Below, one piece after another: positions 42,854-53,585 of a stretch of 64,000 nt of DNA; within the stretch, counting starts at the first letter, position 1; every line of letters starts with the position of its first letter. Source of the DNA: an uncultured Bacteroidota bacterium (GTDB lineage Bacteria > Bacteroidota > Bacteroidia > 2-12-FULL-35-15). Made by a program: the position numbers and the translations under genes. The stretch spans positions 1 through 64,000 of the forward strand of contig CAINDA010000058.1 in assembly GCA_903847205.1 (NCBI GenBank), read 5' to 3'. Under the pieces are notes generated by a model. That model saw only the letters and a program-made list of their open reading frames with translations, was not told where the DNA came from and made no database searches.

Positions 42854-44836
42854 ATGTTTATGAAAAAAATTGTACTAGTTTTTACAGCGGGGCTTAGTTT
42901 GAGCTTTGGATTTTTAAGTTTTAACTCTAATGCACAGTTGAATTTTTCTCCCGCAGCTGCATTTGCAACTGGCAATTCACCTTATTCAGTTAACAGTGCC
43001 GATTTTAACGGAGATGGCAAAATAGATTTAGCAGTAGCTAATTATTCGGGTTTTACTATATCAGTATTATTGGGCAATGGAGCAGGCAGCTTTGCTCCTG
43101 CTGTTACATACAATGTTGGGACTAATCCTCATTCAATTATTAGTGCTGATTTTAATGGCGATGGTTTTGCCGATTTAGCAACAGCAAATGAAGGTGGAAC
43201 TTATATCTCAGTATTGCTGGGCAATGGCAACGGAACCTTTAATACAAGTATTATGGTTCCATTAGTGATAATAGATACTACTGGTACAGTAACTAACAAT
43301 AGTCATCCTGAATCAATTATTAGCGCTGATTTTAATGGTGATGGCAAAGCCGATTTAGCAACTGCCAATAGTTATGGAAATGGCAGCGTATCAATATTAC
43401 TGGGTGACGGAACGGGTCATTTTGGCGCTGCCACAAGCTATAATATGGTCGGTGATTATCCCATTTTTATAATCAGTTCAGATTTTAATGGAGATGGCAA
43501 AATAGATTTAGCTACAGTTAATAATACTTCGAACAATGTTTCGATATTGCTGGGAAATGGAAGTGGGGGCTTTGGCAATGCAACTAATTTTGCCGTAGGA
43601 AATAATCCTTTTTCAATTGTCAGCAATGATTTTAATGGAGATGGCAAAATAGATTTGGCCGTAACTTGCAATGCCGCTAGCAAGGTTTCGCTATTATTGG
43701 GTGATGGTGCTGGTAACTTCGGAGCAGCCATTAGTATTCCTACAGGAATTGATCCTTTTTCAATTACAAGTGCTGATTTTAATGCAGATGGTAAAGCAGA
43801 TTTGGCAGTAACTGGCCAAATTTCAAGCGCTATATATATTTTGTTGGGCGATGGCTTAGGCAGTTTTGCCACTGGAATTAACTTTTCAGTAGGCAATCAA
43901 CCAAGATCGATAATTTATGGTGATTTTAATGGAGATGGTAAAATTGATTTGGCTACGACTAACGAGTTTGATAATAATGTTTCCATATTATTAAATACCA
44001 CGCCGACAATTGCCCCTCCCATCTGCCTTGTAACAGTAGATTCCACCCATACCCATAATTTATTAGTCTGGGAAAAAACAAATTTAAACCTCACAGCAAT
44101 CGACAGCTTTGAAATTTACCGCGAAATAACAACCAACAACTACCAGCGCATAGGTGCAGTTTCAAAAGATTCGATGAGCACTTTTGATGATTGGGGTGCT
44201 AACCCGGCTTCAACAGGCTACCGCTATAAATTAAAAAGTAAAAGTGCAGCAGGTGTAGAATCTGTTTTCAGCAACTACCACAATACAATTTACCTTACCA
44301 ATACAGGCGCAAATTTCAGCTGGACGCCTTATCAGATAGAAAATAACCCCACACCGGTAGCAGCATATTATGTTTACAGAGATGATAACTCAACCGGTAA
44401 TTTCCAAACCATCGGCTTTACAACCGGCAACCAGTTTGGTTATACCGATGTAAACTTTGCTGCGCATCCTAATTCGCAGTATTATGTTGAAGCAATGATG
44501 TCGGGCGGTACCTGCCTGCCAACACGCTCCGGTTATGGCTCTTCACGTTCCAATGTAAAACATTTCGGCAGCAGCGGCATTCAGGAATTAATTGCTGATG
44601 CAGGCTTCAGCATTTCCCCCAACCCTTTCAGCACACAAACAATAATTACCTTCAACGAAGAACAAAAAAACACAACAATAAAAATAATGGATGTGCTGGG
44701 TAAACAAATAAAAAGCATTGATTTTAAAGGCAGAACATTAATAATAGAAAAAGAAGAAATGAAACCCGGCATTTATTTTCTGCAGATAAGTGATGAAATA
44801 AAAAATGGGGTGAATAGAAAGATTGTGGTGCAGTAA
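42854..44836 (+). CDS. FG-GAP/VCBS repeat protein with T9SS type A sorting domain
   Basis: 660 residues. The signal peptide (to about 28, SNAQ) is followed by about eight FG-GAP-like units of roughly 48 residues (for example SADFNGDGKIDLAVANY...VLLGNGAGSFAP). Most have the Ca-binding DFNGDGKxDL loop, consistent with a beta-propeller. Then come fibronectin-like segments (about 385-560) and a type A sorting domain (about 585-660: FSISPNPFSTQTIITFN, MDVLGKQIKS, PGIYFLQIS). It is exported by T9SS; the ligand is unknown. A second ATG at 42860 is an equally good start. Confidence 0.9.
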   Translation: MFMKKIVLVFTAGLSLSFGFLSFNSNAQLNFSPAAAFATGNSPYSVNSADFNGDGKIDLAVANYSGFTISVLLGNGAGSFAPAVTYNVGTNPHSIISADFNGDGFADLATANEGGTYISVLLGNGNGTFNTSIMVPLVIIDTTGTVTNNSHPESIISADFNGDGKADLATANSYGNGSVSILLGDGTGHFGAATSYNMVGDYPIFIISSDFNGDGKIDLATVNNTSNNVSILLGNGSGGFGNATNFAVGNNPFSIVSNDFNGDGKIDLAVTCNAASKVSLLLGDGAGNFGAAISIPTGIDPFSITSADFNADGKADLAVTGQISSAIYILLGDGLGSFATGINFSVGNQPRSIIYGDFNGDGKIDLATTNEFDNNVSILLNTTPTIAPPICLVTVDSTHTHNLLVWEKTNLNLTAIDSFEIYREITTNNYQRIGAVSKDSMSTFDDWGANPASTGYRYKLKSKSAAGVESVFSNYHNTIYLTNTGANFSWTPYQIENNPTPVAAYYVYRDDNSTGNFQTIGFTTGNQFGYTDVNFAAHPNSQYYVEAMMSGGTCLPTRSGYGSSRSNVKHFGSSGIQELIADAGFSISPNPFSTQTIITFNEEQKNTTIKIMDVLGKQIKSIDFKGRTLIIEKEEMKPGIYFLQISDEIKNGVNRKIVVQ

Positions 44837-44850
44837 AACCTATCATACCT

Positions 44851-44877
44851 CCCCTCTCCTTTTTTCAAGGAGAGGGG
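44851..44877. repeat. CCCCTCTCCTT palindrome (dispersed-repeat type)
   Basis: Perfect arms CCCCTCTCCTT (44851-44861) and AAGGAGAGGGG (44867-44877), followed by CCGGGGCTGAGGTTT. The words match a dispersed intergenic repeat common in Bacteroidota genomes (from memory). It could act as a terminator for the gene ending at 44836. Confidence 0.6.
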
Positions 44878-44910
44878 CCGGGGCTGAGGTTTCACAAGAA
44901 ATATAAAAAC

Positions 44911-44943
44911 AAAATCGTCCCGCAAATTTTGCAGGACGATTTT
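44911..44943. terminator. Bidirectional terminator between convergent genes
   Basis: AAAATCGTCC-CGCAAA pairs with TTTGC-AGGACGATTTT (one mismatch), with A-rich and T-rich flanks. It sits between the stops at 44836 (+) and 44990 (-), so it can serve both. Confidence 0.8.
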
Positions 44944-44989
44944 ATTTTAAGCCGATTCAAAATATAAAAGCAGATAAAATAATACAAGT

Positions 44990-46435
44990 CTAATAAAACT
45001 CATACGCTCCCAAATCAGGATATGAAGTATTTGGATTAGGGCGGGGTTTATTATTTAAATCGGTTCCAATAAAAATTACCGGATTGCCCTTATCTATAGC
45101 ATTTACAGAACCTGCTGTGAGCTGGTAATTATTTATACTTTGGTCTGCAAACATTGGATCCTGATTCGCGATAACGCTGTTAAAATGCAGCGAACTGCCT
45201 GTATTCAATGCTGTTTTCAAAAGGCAATAATCAAATTTATAATTAAATACCCCGGCAATAGCAAAAGTATCCAAACCAACTTCATCCGTTAAATCGCCGT
45301 AAAGGATGCAGTTTCCGAAATAAGCGCTGTCTAAATTCCGTACCTGTGTTACTCCGTTAATATCAACATAATAATTATTTAAATTCAAAAGCGGTGTGGT
45401 GCGCGGTTTCCCTGTCCAATAATCAGCGAACGTACATTGCAAAAACGAATATTTACCGCCTATGGTAAGCGCTGCTGCGTATTGGCCGCAGTTGGCAAAT
45501 ACACAGTTATTGCCCCTGATAAAACTCCCCTGCCCGTAAATTGCCGCTGCACTCATATTTTTAATAATGGTATTAGAAATTCTCAAAGTAGGATTAGACG
45601 ATGCACCCAGAGTATCAGCCTGCACGCCAATACTGCCGTTTTTAATAACTGCCCAGTTAATTACATTATTTATGCTTCCTGAAGAAAGCCATATTTTACC
45701 CCACTGCCCGGGTACATCCTTGTAATCAGCCTCCAAGCGCGCCCCCTGAAAAGTTACTTCCGACCCGTGCAGGCCGTCAACAATCAATGTTCCTCCATGA
45801 TAAACCCATAATACAGCTTTATTATTTAAGTAAACATGTGTGCCTGCCTGCATTCTCAGCGTGCAGCCTTCATCAACCACCGCATAGCCGAAAATTAAAT
45901 GAGGTTTATCATTTAACCACGTTGAATTACATTGAATAATTGAAAATGGCGGAAGCCCGTTAATAGGGAAATGATCGGGTTTATGTAAATATACATCCTG
46001 CCCTATTGCGGTAAGCATCACATGCTGGGTGTTTCCGTTTGTTTCAAATATAATGGAATCCCTGATTAATAAAGGTGCATTTGCATGCGTAGGATTTACG
46101 GTTACCTGCACAAACACAAACAAACTGTCGCCGCCGGGTATCTGAATGTCATTCAACAGTGTTCCCGAAACACCGTCCACATTCATCCTGAATTGCGAAT
46201 TACTGCCGGTTGCCAAATAAACTTTCGAAATATTCAGCGGCTGACTGTGAAGATTATGAATTTTAAAGGTTTTGGTGGTAGAGCCTACTGTTGTAAAAAC
46301 TGTATCAAATAAAACTGAATCGGTAGAGAAATTAAGCTTAGCTGCAGAATCGGTAAGCAGCACATCTTTTTTGCAGGATGAAAAAGCAATAAGTACAAAA
46401 AAAGACAATGCCGCAATCTGTTTCATAAAGTTCAT
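44990..46435 (-). CDS. Beta-helix surface lipoprotein
   Basis: 481 residues. There is a lipoprotein signal with the lipobox FSSC at about 18-21, followed by KKD. An Ig-like first domain (about 30-145: LNFSTDSVLFDTVFTTVGSTTKTFKIHN) resembles abnormal-spindle-like or DUF1573-type folds. Next is a right-handed beta-helix (about 170-440) with repeated N/G turns, ending in DKGNPVIFIGTDLNNKPRPNPNTSYPDLGAYEF, a common end of such Bacteroidota proteins. No T9SS domain. Two starts, ATG at 46435 and ATG 9 nt later, are possible. Confidence 0.85.
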   Translation of the reverse strand: MNFMKQIAALSFFVLIAFSSCKKDVLLTDSAAKLNFSTDSVLFDTVFTTVGSTTKTFKIHNLHSQPLNISKVYLATGSNSQFRMNVDGVSGTLLNDIQIPGGDSLFVFVQVTVNPTHANAPLLIRDSIIFETNGNTQHVMLTAIGQDVYLHKPDHFPINGLPPFSIIQCNSTWLNDKPHLIFGYAVVDEGCTLRMQAGTHVYLNNKAVLWVYHGGTLIVDGLHGSEVTFQGARLEADYKDVPGQWGKIWLSSGSINNVINWAVIKNGSIGVQADTLGASSNPTLRISNTIIKNMSAAAIYGQGSFIRGNNCVFANCGQYAAALTIGGKYSFLQCTFADYWTGKPRTTPLLNLNNYYVDINGVTQVRNLDSAYFGNCILYGDLTDEVGLDTFAIAGVFNYKFDYCLLKTALNTGSSLHFNSVIANQDPMFADQSINNYQLTAGSVNAIDKGNPVIFIGTDLNNKPRPNPNTSYPDLGAYEFY

Positions 46436-46439
46436 TTTA

Positions 46440-46447
46440 CAAATATA
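46440..46447 (-). promoter_or_regulatory. -7-type box just upstream of the lipoprotein start
   Basis: On the minus strand TATATTTG ends 4 nt before the first ATG of the gene at 44990-46435. If used, it would give a leaderless or nearly leaderless mRNA. No matching -33 element was confirmed. Confidence 0.35.
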
Positions 46448-46757
46448 TATAGAAGAATGATTAAACGAATTTTTAAGCCTGATATTGTCCTGTTTCTTTT
46501 TTAGAATCTGGTATTTCGCGGTTTAATTTCCTTCTGAAAAAAATAAGCGGGTTTTCTTCGTGGAATTTTGATAAGAATAGCATCTAATTAATAAAAAAAC
46601 TTAAATTTGTACGTTTCGGCAGCACCTGAAATCCGCTGCCAAAAGACTTTCAAATTAGAATTGCATTTTAAGGCCGGTACTATTTTTTATCTGCCTCTTG
46701 TTAATTCGTAGAATTTAAAAGCTAAAGAACAATTCTCCGCTTTGTCGGAAACAATAT
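46448..46757. other. Divergent intergenic region before the 2248-residue protein
   Basis: About 310 bp between divergent genes. The only element I can point to is TAAATTTG at 46602-46609, a -7-type box for the plus-strand gene, without a well-placed -33. No ORF or RNA gene seen. Confidence 0.4.
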
Positions 46758-49700
46758 ATGAACAGGCATTCCAGGTTTATTTTTTTATTGTTACTGCTGT
46801 TTGGATTGAGCATTCGCACTGTTTGGGCTCAGACAGATTTTGCTTCGGAAGAAGAATTTAAAAAGCAGGCATCCAAACTTTATGAGGATGACGAGTTTGA
46901 AAAAGCTTACCCAATGTATTCCCAGCTGGTAAGTCTTTACCGTAAAGATCCCACTTATAATTACCGATTAGGAGTTTGCATGCTCTTTGCCAGCGATGAA
47001 AAAGACCGGGCCATCACTTTCCTTGAGTTTGCATCCAAACAGCATGATATAGATAGAGAAGTATTTTTTTATCTTGCCAAAGCATACCATTTGAACTACC
47101 GGTTTGATGATGCAATTGCGCAATACGAGGTTTTTAAAAAAGTGGTTTCTGCCGCTAAAGCGGAAAGATTTCAGGTAAACCGCCAGATTGAGATGTGCAA
47201 TAACGCAAAAAAATTATTAGGCAACTTAACTGATCTCTCAGTAATTGATAAGAAGGAAGTGAACCGCGGCGATTTTTTTCGTTCGTATGATATTTCCGGA
47301 ATAGGCGGAAAACTGCTTGTGAAGCCCGATGAAAAAGAGTTCAGGACTAATCTTGATAAAAAGAAAAAAGAGAAATCTATTATTTATCTGGCTTCCAATA
47401 ACAATCAGATTTATTTTTCGAGTTATGGCGATAATGAAGAACACGGTAAAGATATTTACTTTGTTAAAAAACTGCCCAATGGAGAATGGAGCAAGCCTGA
47501 ATCTCTAGGCAATAAAATAAACACGCAGTATGATGAGGATTATCCCTTTCTTCATCCTAACGGAAAAGTTTTATATTTCTGTTCCAAAGGCCACAATTCA
47601 ATGGGCGGTTATGATATTTTTAAATCAACGCTCAATGAAGCTGATAACACCTGGAATGAGCCTGTAAACCTTGACTTTCCCATCAACACTCCTGATGATG
47701 ATGTTTTATACATTGCAAATGCAAATGAGAAAGAAGCCTATTTTTCTTCAGCACGCTCGAGTATAGCAGGAAAAATATCAGTTTATCACATTAATGTTGA
47801 ACGCAAACCGATTGATGTTACTGTTATTGACGGTGCCGTTGTGAAGAACCGCGACAATCAATCTCTCCAGTCGAAAATCACAATAAAAAATCTGAGCGAC
47901 AATACCATACTCGGCATATATAATTCGAAAGCTGAGAACGGCGCTTATGATGTTAAACTGCCTAACGGCGGACGTTTTTTATTTACTGTTGAAACCCCCG
48001 GTTTCGATACTCAGTCTGAGATTGTTGTACTGCCGGTTCAGAACGAATTCAGGCCGGTGAAACAAGAAATCAGCTATGAGCTTGTAACTGACAAGCTGCT
48101 TGTGAAAAATGAAATTGCTGAAGCCAACAGCGATAAAAATTATTTGTTTGCTCTTAATTTTATTCGTCAGAAATCCAAAATGGATGTTGTTGCTTTAGAC
48201 CTTGCAGCTGCAAATGATGCAAAAACCGCTGCCGATTCAGCCGCCTTAGCTGCATCATTAGCAAAAACAACTCCTAAAACAAATACCCAATTAAGCAATG
48301 ATGATATTGTAAAAATTGCTTACCGCGATGCAAGAACTGCAGATACCGAAGCTGTTAATATGCGCGAACAGGCCGACATAGCATTGAATTTTGCGAATCA
48401 AAAAAATGACAGGGCGCAGGCGAAATCTCAGGAAGCAGCGGCTTTAACTTCTGCGGCTGCAAAAACCGATGACAATGTAAAAAGGCAGGCGCTTACTGAT
48501 GAAGCAAATGCATCGAACATTGAAGCAGAACAGTTTAATCAGGAAACTGTTGCTGCTTTTAATCTTGCAAAGAAACTAGATGCAGCTGCAATAGCAAAGC
48601 GCGAAGAAGCTGATCTTTCGCAGGAATACGCAAAAGGCATGGAGGCTGCAGTAAAATCTAAAAACCCATCTGAGGCAATGGTGAAATTAGATGAGCAGGA
48701 GAAAAAATTAGATGCCTTAAATCAAGCCAATTCAAATTCTAATTCTAATTCTGTTTTCAATAATTATAAAAAAGAAGAAGACAATAAAAAACATGAGCTG
48801 GATAAGGCTTTGCAGAATTCTAAGGACCTGAAGCAGGAAATGACCGACAATGAAACTATCATCGGCAATTTGCAGAAAGATGCCTCAGAAGCAAAAAGCA
48901 GCCAGTTGAAAAAAGGGCTCAATGACCAGATTGCCGGGCTGAGACAGGATAATGTTGATAAACAAAAAGAACTTGCTCAAAACGAAATTAAAACCGCCCA
49001 GCTTCAAAAAGAATACAGCAGCATAAAAAACCAAACCGAATTAGTAAGCAAAGTAATTGATAAATCTAAAACAGGAACCAGCGAAACAGCTGCTGCAAGC
49101 GTTGCATCTATTGATAAAAATAAACTTGAGAAGCAGGTAAATGAAATTAAAAACACAACCGCATCTAATAATACTGCTTCGGCCTCTAACAATACTGCAC
49201 CTAATAACACTTCAGCAAATCCAGCAAAAACAGATACCGCAGCTATTGCAGCTAATACTGCCGCTTCAAAAAATACAGATGCAGTTAAAGTGAATAACAC
49301 CACAGCAGATAAAACAGCAAACGAAAAACAGTATGCTTACAATTCGGCGGCTGTTAATGACCAAATTACAAAAGCCGGCACCTTTAATAAAGAAGGTGAT
49401 GATTTAATTGCGCAGGCAGATGATTTTAAGGCAAGAGCTGCTAAGCAGACCAAGGCTTCTGAAAAAAAGGCAATGGCAGCACGTTCTAAAGATTTAGAAA
49501 AGCAAGGGCATGAAAAGAAACTCAAAGCTGCTAAGCTCACTGCTGATGTTAACAAAACAGAATACGCATCAAACAAAAATCAGGTGGATCAGCTGGCTAA
49601 AGCTTCAGAAGGAAACCCGGCAGGTGAAATTTTAAAAGCTGAAATAATTAATAATGAAGCGGAAAATAATTTCGCAAAAGCTGAAAAACTCCGCAAACAG

Positions 49701-52700
49701 GCCGATGCTGCTGCTTCTTTTGATGAAAAGGAAAAAGCACAGAAAGAGGCTTATGCAAGCGAAATAGCCGCTTTTGAAAAACAGAAAGAAGCTATTGATA
49801 TTTATAATAAATATACTCCGGCTGCTATTGCTGCAAATAAGACCTCAGCAAATAACACTGCCGGGACTAATACTACTGCTGCAAATAGCATTGCTGCTTC
49901 CGCAAATGCAAATGATACAGCTTCAGCAAATACCGTCGCGGCTCAAAAACAATTTGCATATACAGATGCAGCAGCACCTGAAAAAATTTCAAAAGCTTCC
50001 GCTGCTGATAAGCAGGGAGATGATTTATCAACCCAGGCTTCTGCTTTAAAATCCAAAGCTGCAGCACAGACAAACAAAGCTGATAAAGCCGCTACACTTG
50101 CACAGTCAAAAAATTTATTAAAACAATCTCAGGAAAAAAAGCTGGAAGCGGCACAATTGACAGCTGATGTTAATAAAAACGAATACAGTACTTCACAAAA
50201 CAAATTAGATAAGTTTGCTGCCCAGATAAACGATAATACTTCAACTGATATTTCTTTAGCGGAGATGTCAAATGATGAAGCAAAAATTTATTTCGACAAA
50301 GCGCAGCAACTTCGCAAAAAGGCTGAAACCAGCGATATTTATGATGATAAAATCGGGGTGCTGAATGATGCTTCCAAAAATGAAATGATTGCTTTAGAAA
50401 AGCAGAAAAAAGCGGAGAACCTTTATGAAAATTATAAACCTGGTACCGAAGCATTGGCTATCAATAAAACTGTAGTTAATAATCCAAACAAAACTGTGGC
50501 TGCTAATACTGCTGCTGCAAATAAATTACCTGTAACTGAAAATAAAACAACAGCCGCTGAACCATCTGCTTCCGGCGGAACGACCGATGAAATATACAGC
50601 GCGGATTTAGCTTCCACCGAAAAAATTTCGAATGAAGCCGACCGTGAAAAAGCAAAAGCATATTTATACGGCAAATGGTCTGAGGCTTTAAATTCAGATG
50701 TTGTAAAGGAAGAAGAAAATTACAGCGCTGAAAAAAACAAAGACAAAAAAGCACTTCTTGCAAAAAAAATAAAAGACGACCAAAATGCAGCAAAAGAAAA
50801 GCAGGCACTTGCTGATAAAAGTTTAGCGAATGCGGAAAAACTGCAATCGCATAATGCAGTGGCTGTAACGGCTAAAACTCCTGATACTGCCGCAACTAAT
50901 GTTAACACAACTACTGCAGCTAAACAATATAATTATGCTGGTACCGCTGCAAATGACCAGATATCAAAAGCTGTTTCACTTGACGATGAGGCTGATGCAC
51001 TGTTAGCGCAGGCAGTTGCCTTGAGTATGGAACCGGATGGTAAAAATGCGAAGAAGAATGCCGCAGAAAAGCAGAAGTTAGTAAAACAGGCGCAGGAGAA
51101 AAAGCTGAAAGCGACTCAGCTTTTTGCTTCGGCAAATAAAACTGAATATACTGCTAATCAAAATCAAATAGCGGCTTCTGCTAAAGCCAATGCTTCAAGT
51201 AAGGCCCCAGAGATGCTCAAGGCAGAAATCATTGGTGATGAGGCGGAAAAATATTTTGAAATAGCAAAGAAAAAACGTCTTGAAGCTGCAGGCGCTGCCA
51301 ACGATGCCTTGAAGGAAACAGCTCTGAACGATGCCTATACTAGTGAAATGACAGCCCTTGATAAACAAAGGGAGGCAATGGATATTTATAAAAACTACAG
51401 CAGTACTGCTGTTACTGCATCTGCAAACACCGCTAAAAATGCCGACAATGTTGGCAATACATTACCGAGTGATAACACCCATACAGCTTCTAATGTGGTA
51501 CCTGTTGATAATACTGCAGCAAAAAACACAGTTGCTGCTAATTCATCTTCTGTAAATGACAGCTTAAAAAACAGTAAAAATGTAATACCTGCAAATACCA
51601 ATACTGCATCGGCAGCAAAATCAACTGATACGGTAAAGACTTTAAGTACCGCGGCAACTGAAGAAAATCATTATGTTTATAGCGGCAACCCCGCAGCAGC
51701 AGAACAGATTACAAAAGCTGAGCTGAACAAAAAACAGGCTGCTCAGATAATGGAACAGTCTGTTGATTTAAAATCAGAAGCGGTTAAACAAACAAATGAA
51801 GATGCAAAAAATTCAATGTATTCTCAGTCTGAAGCTTTAATGAGTGACGCGAAAGAAAGACAGTTAAAGGCTTCCTCGTTATATGCTTCGGCGAATAAAA
51901 GTGAATTTACTTCCAACCAAAATCAATTGGATCAATTGACCGGCGCATCAAAAACAAATAATGCACCTGAACTTTTAAAGGCTGAAATAATCGCTGATGA
52001 AGCAAAAGCTGATTTCGATAAAGCGAAAAAACAGCGTGCAAAAGCAGAGACAGCTCTTTCATTTCAATCTAAGGTAAATTCTTCAGATGATGCTTATAAA
52101 AATGAAATGACTGCTCTTAAAAAGCAAAAGGAAGCAATTGATATTTATAAAAAATACAATCCGGGCTTAACAGCTTTGGCTGTGAATCCTGCTGATAACA
52201 CGCATGACATGGCTGTGAACAACACAACTCCGCTGGTTAAAGACAATACTGCTGACGCAGTTCCAAATAATAAAGCAGCACTTACTAATAACCCTGAAGA
52301 TGCATCGAATACATCAGCATCAGCGCCGATTGTACTTGCGCCCAATGAAAAGTTTGAACAAAAAAGAAAAACAGTTTACACAAAAAGACATCCGATACCT
52401 ATCGATGAAAAATTCCCTGAAGGCTTAATTTTTAAAGTTCAGGTTGGCGCATTCCGCAAACCGATACCTCAGAATTTATTCAGCGGTATGACACCTCTTA
52501 CCGGCGAGACCACTCCTCAGGGATATATACGTTATACTGCTGGGATATTCAAAAAATTTATAACTGCTGATAAAGTAAAAGGCAAAATCAAAGACTTAGG
52601 TTATAAAGATGCGTTTGTTGTAGCATTCCTGGATGGTAAACGTATTCCTATTAATGAAGCTTATGCAATGGCATCACAAACGCCTGCTACCGTTCTGCAA

Positions 52701-53504
52701 AAAAACACCACTGCTGAAATACAGCCGACAGTTGAGGTAAAACCAGAAATTGAAGTCTTGAAAATAGAGAGTGTTTCAACTGTAGGAGGTTTGTTTTATA
52801 CAGTTCAGATAGGCGTATTTTCACAACAGGTGGCAGCTTCAAAACTTTACGCTGTTAAACCAGTTTACACTGAACCAGCACCAAACGGAAATTTGCGTTA
52901 CAATACAGGTGTATATAATAATGTGCCGCGCGCTTTGGAAGCAAAAGAAATGCTGAATGATGTAGGCATGAAGGATGCTTTTGTTACAGCCTATTATAAC
53001 GGCAAACGCATTACAATGGCTGAAGCAAAACAATATGAACTGCAGGGAATAGCAGCGTTTTCAAATACTTCCACAGTTAATCAGCTGCCAATTTTTACTG
53101 CATCAAAACAAAAAACTGTTACTGCACCGCATCCTATAAACCATAATACTAACGAGCCTATTGACACGGCCTCACGGAAGAAATTAAACACTTTAGCTGC
53201 TCATAACAATGCTGTTGTTATTGATTCCGGTATTGTATTTAAATTACAGATAGGTGCATTTAAAGAAGAAGTTCCTTTAGAAATTGCTAACAAATTTTTA
53301 AAAATTGCCGGTAAGGGTATTAAATATTATAAAGATGATAATGGATTGACAATTTATACTGTGGGCAGTTTTAAAACGTATGAAGAAGCTTCACAGTCTA
53401 AAGCAGAAGTTGCAGCTGCTGATCTTACAGATACTTTTATTACTGCCTACCGCAGCGGCAAAAAAATACCCGTTGATGAAGCAAAAGCGCTTCTCAAAAA
53501 ATAA
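46758..53504 (+). CDS. Giant TPR / PD40 / coiled-coil / triple-SPOR protein
   Basis: 2248 residues. A signal peptide (to about 25, VWAQ) is followed by TPR-like helices (about 30-155) and a WD40-like PD40 beta-propeller segment (about 205-345, with DEDYPFLHPNGKVLYFCSKGHNSMGGYDIF). Next come a CarboxypepD_reg-like domain (about 360-440) and an Ala/Lys-rich helical region (about 470-1830). The latter has four modules of about 170 residues starting near 857, 1064, 1389 and 1637 (each: QYAY-type start, LKAEII-DEA, EKQKEAIDIY-KY) joined by Asn/Thr/Ala linkers, plus a partial module. Three SPOR domains end the protein (about 1888, 2011 and 2155, each V/LQIGAF or IGVF). The TPR-PD40 front resembles T9SS-associated periplasmic proteins such as PorE, but the rest differs. 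A peptidoglycan-spanning envelope role is inferred. Confidence 0.85.
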   Translation: MNRHSRFIFLLLLLFGLSIRTVWAQTDFASEEEFKKQASKLYEDDEFEKAYPMYSQLVSLYRKDPTYNYRLGVCMLFASDEKDRAITFLEFASKQHDIDREVFFYLAKAYHLNYRFDDAIAQYEVFKKVVSAAKAERFQVNRQIEMCNNAKKLLGNLTDLSVIDKKEVNRGDFFRSYDISGIGGKLLVKPDEKEFRTNLDKKKKEKSIIYLASNNNQIYFSSYGDNEEHGKDIYFVKKLPNGEWSKPESLGNKINTQYDEDYPFLHPNGKVLYFCSKGHNSMGGYDIFKSTLNEADNTWNEPVNLDFPINTPDDDVLYIANANEKEAYFSSARSSIAGKISVYHINVERKPIDVTVIDGAVVKNRDNQSLQSKITIKNLSDNTILGIYNSKAENGAYDVKLPNGGRFLFTVETPGFDTQSEIVVLPVQNEFRPVKQEISYELVTDKLLVKNEIAEANSDKNYLFALNFIRQKSKMDVVALDLAAANDAKTAADSAALAASLAKTTPKTNTQLSNDDIVKIAYRDARTADTEAVNMREQADIALNFANQKNDRAQAKSQEAAALTSAAAKTDDNVKRQALTDEANASNIEAEQFNQETVAAFNLAKKLDAAAIAKREEADLSQEYAKGMEAAVKSKNPSEAMVKLDEQEKKLDALNQANSNSNSNSVFNNYKKEEDNKKHELDKALQNSKDLKQEMTDNETIIGNLQKDASEAKSSQLKKGLNDQIAGLRQDNVDKQKELAQNEIKTAQLQKEYSSIKNQTELVSKVIDKSKTGTSETAAASVASIDKNKLEKQVNEIKNTTASNNTASASNNTAPNNTSANPAKTDTAAIAANTAASKNTDAVKVNNTTADKTANEKQYAYNSAAVNDQITKAGTFNKEGDDLIAQADDFKARAAKQTKASEKKAMAARSKDLEKQGHEKKLKAAKLTADVNKTEYASNKNQVDQLAKASEGNPAGEILKAEIINNEAENNFAKAEKLRKQADAAASFDEKEKAQKEAYASEIAAFEKQKEAIDIYNKYTPAAIAANKTSANNTAGTNTTAANSIAASANANDTASANTVAAQKQFAYTDAAAPEKISKASAADKQGDDLSTQASALKSKAAAQTNKADKAATLAQSKNLLKQSQEKKLEAAQLTADVNKNEYSTSQNKLDKFAAQINDNTSTDISLAEMSNDEAKIYFDKAQQLRKKAETSDIYDDKIGVLNDASKNEMIALEKQKKAENLYENYKPGTEALAINKTVVNNPNKTVAANTAAANKLPVTENKTTAAEPSASGGTTDEIYSADLASTEKISNEADREKAKAYLYGKWSEALNSDVVKEEENYSAEKNKDKKALLAKKIKDDQNAAKEKQALADKSLANAEKLQSHNAVAVTAKTPDTAATNVNTTTAAKQYNYAGTAANDQISKAVSLDDEADALLAQAVALSMEPDGKNAKKNAAEKQKLVKQAQEKKLKATQLFASANKTEYTANQNQIAASAKANASSKAPEMLKAEIIGDEAEKYFEIAKKKRLEAAGAANDALKETALNDAYTSEMTALDKQREAMDIYKNYSSTAVTASANTAKNADNVGNTLPSDNTHTASNVVPVDNTAAKNTVAANSSSVNDSLKNSKNVIPANTNTASAAKSTDTVKTLSTAATEENHYVYSGNPAAAEQITKAELNKKQAAQIMEQSVDLKSEAVKQTNEDAKNSMYSQSEALMSDAKERQLKASSLYASANKSEFTSNQNQLDQLTGASKTNNAPELLKAEIIADEAKADFDKAKKQRAKAETALSFQSKVNSSDDAYKNEMTALKKQKEAIDIYKKYNPGLTALAVNPADNTHDMAVNNTTPLVKDNTADAVPNNKAALTNNPEDASNTSASAPIVLAPNEKFEQKRKTVYTKRHPIPIDEKFPEGLIFKVQVGAFRKPIPQNLFSGMTPLTGETTPQGYIRYTAGIFKKFITADKVKGKIKDLGYKDAFVVAFLDGKRIPINEAYAMASQTPATVLQKNTTAEIQPTVEVKPEIEVLKIESVSTVGGLFYTVQIGVFSQQVAASKLYAVKPVYTEPAPNGNLRYNTGVYNNVPRALEAKEMLNDVGMKDAFVTAYYNGKRITMAEAKQYELQGIAAFSNTSTVNQLPIFTASKQKTVTAPHPINHNTNEPIDTASRKKLNTLAAHNNAVVIDSGIVFKLQIGAFKEEVPLEIANKFLKIAGKGIKYYKDDNGLTIYTVGSFKTYEEASQSKAEVAAADLTDTFITAYRSGKKIPVDEAKALLKK

Positions 53505-53585
53505 ATTGTGTCTTCAGCCTGAATAAACATTTCAATACTTTCATAAATAATTTTTTATTATAGAATCAAAATCAATAAGATTAGA

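Noticed and set aside
49873-51135. Several ORFs opposite or out of frame within the 2248-residue gene
   Set aside because: They arise from Ala/Lys/Asn-rich codon patterns; the plus-strand frame is unbroken and has clear domains.
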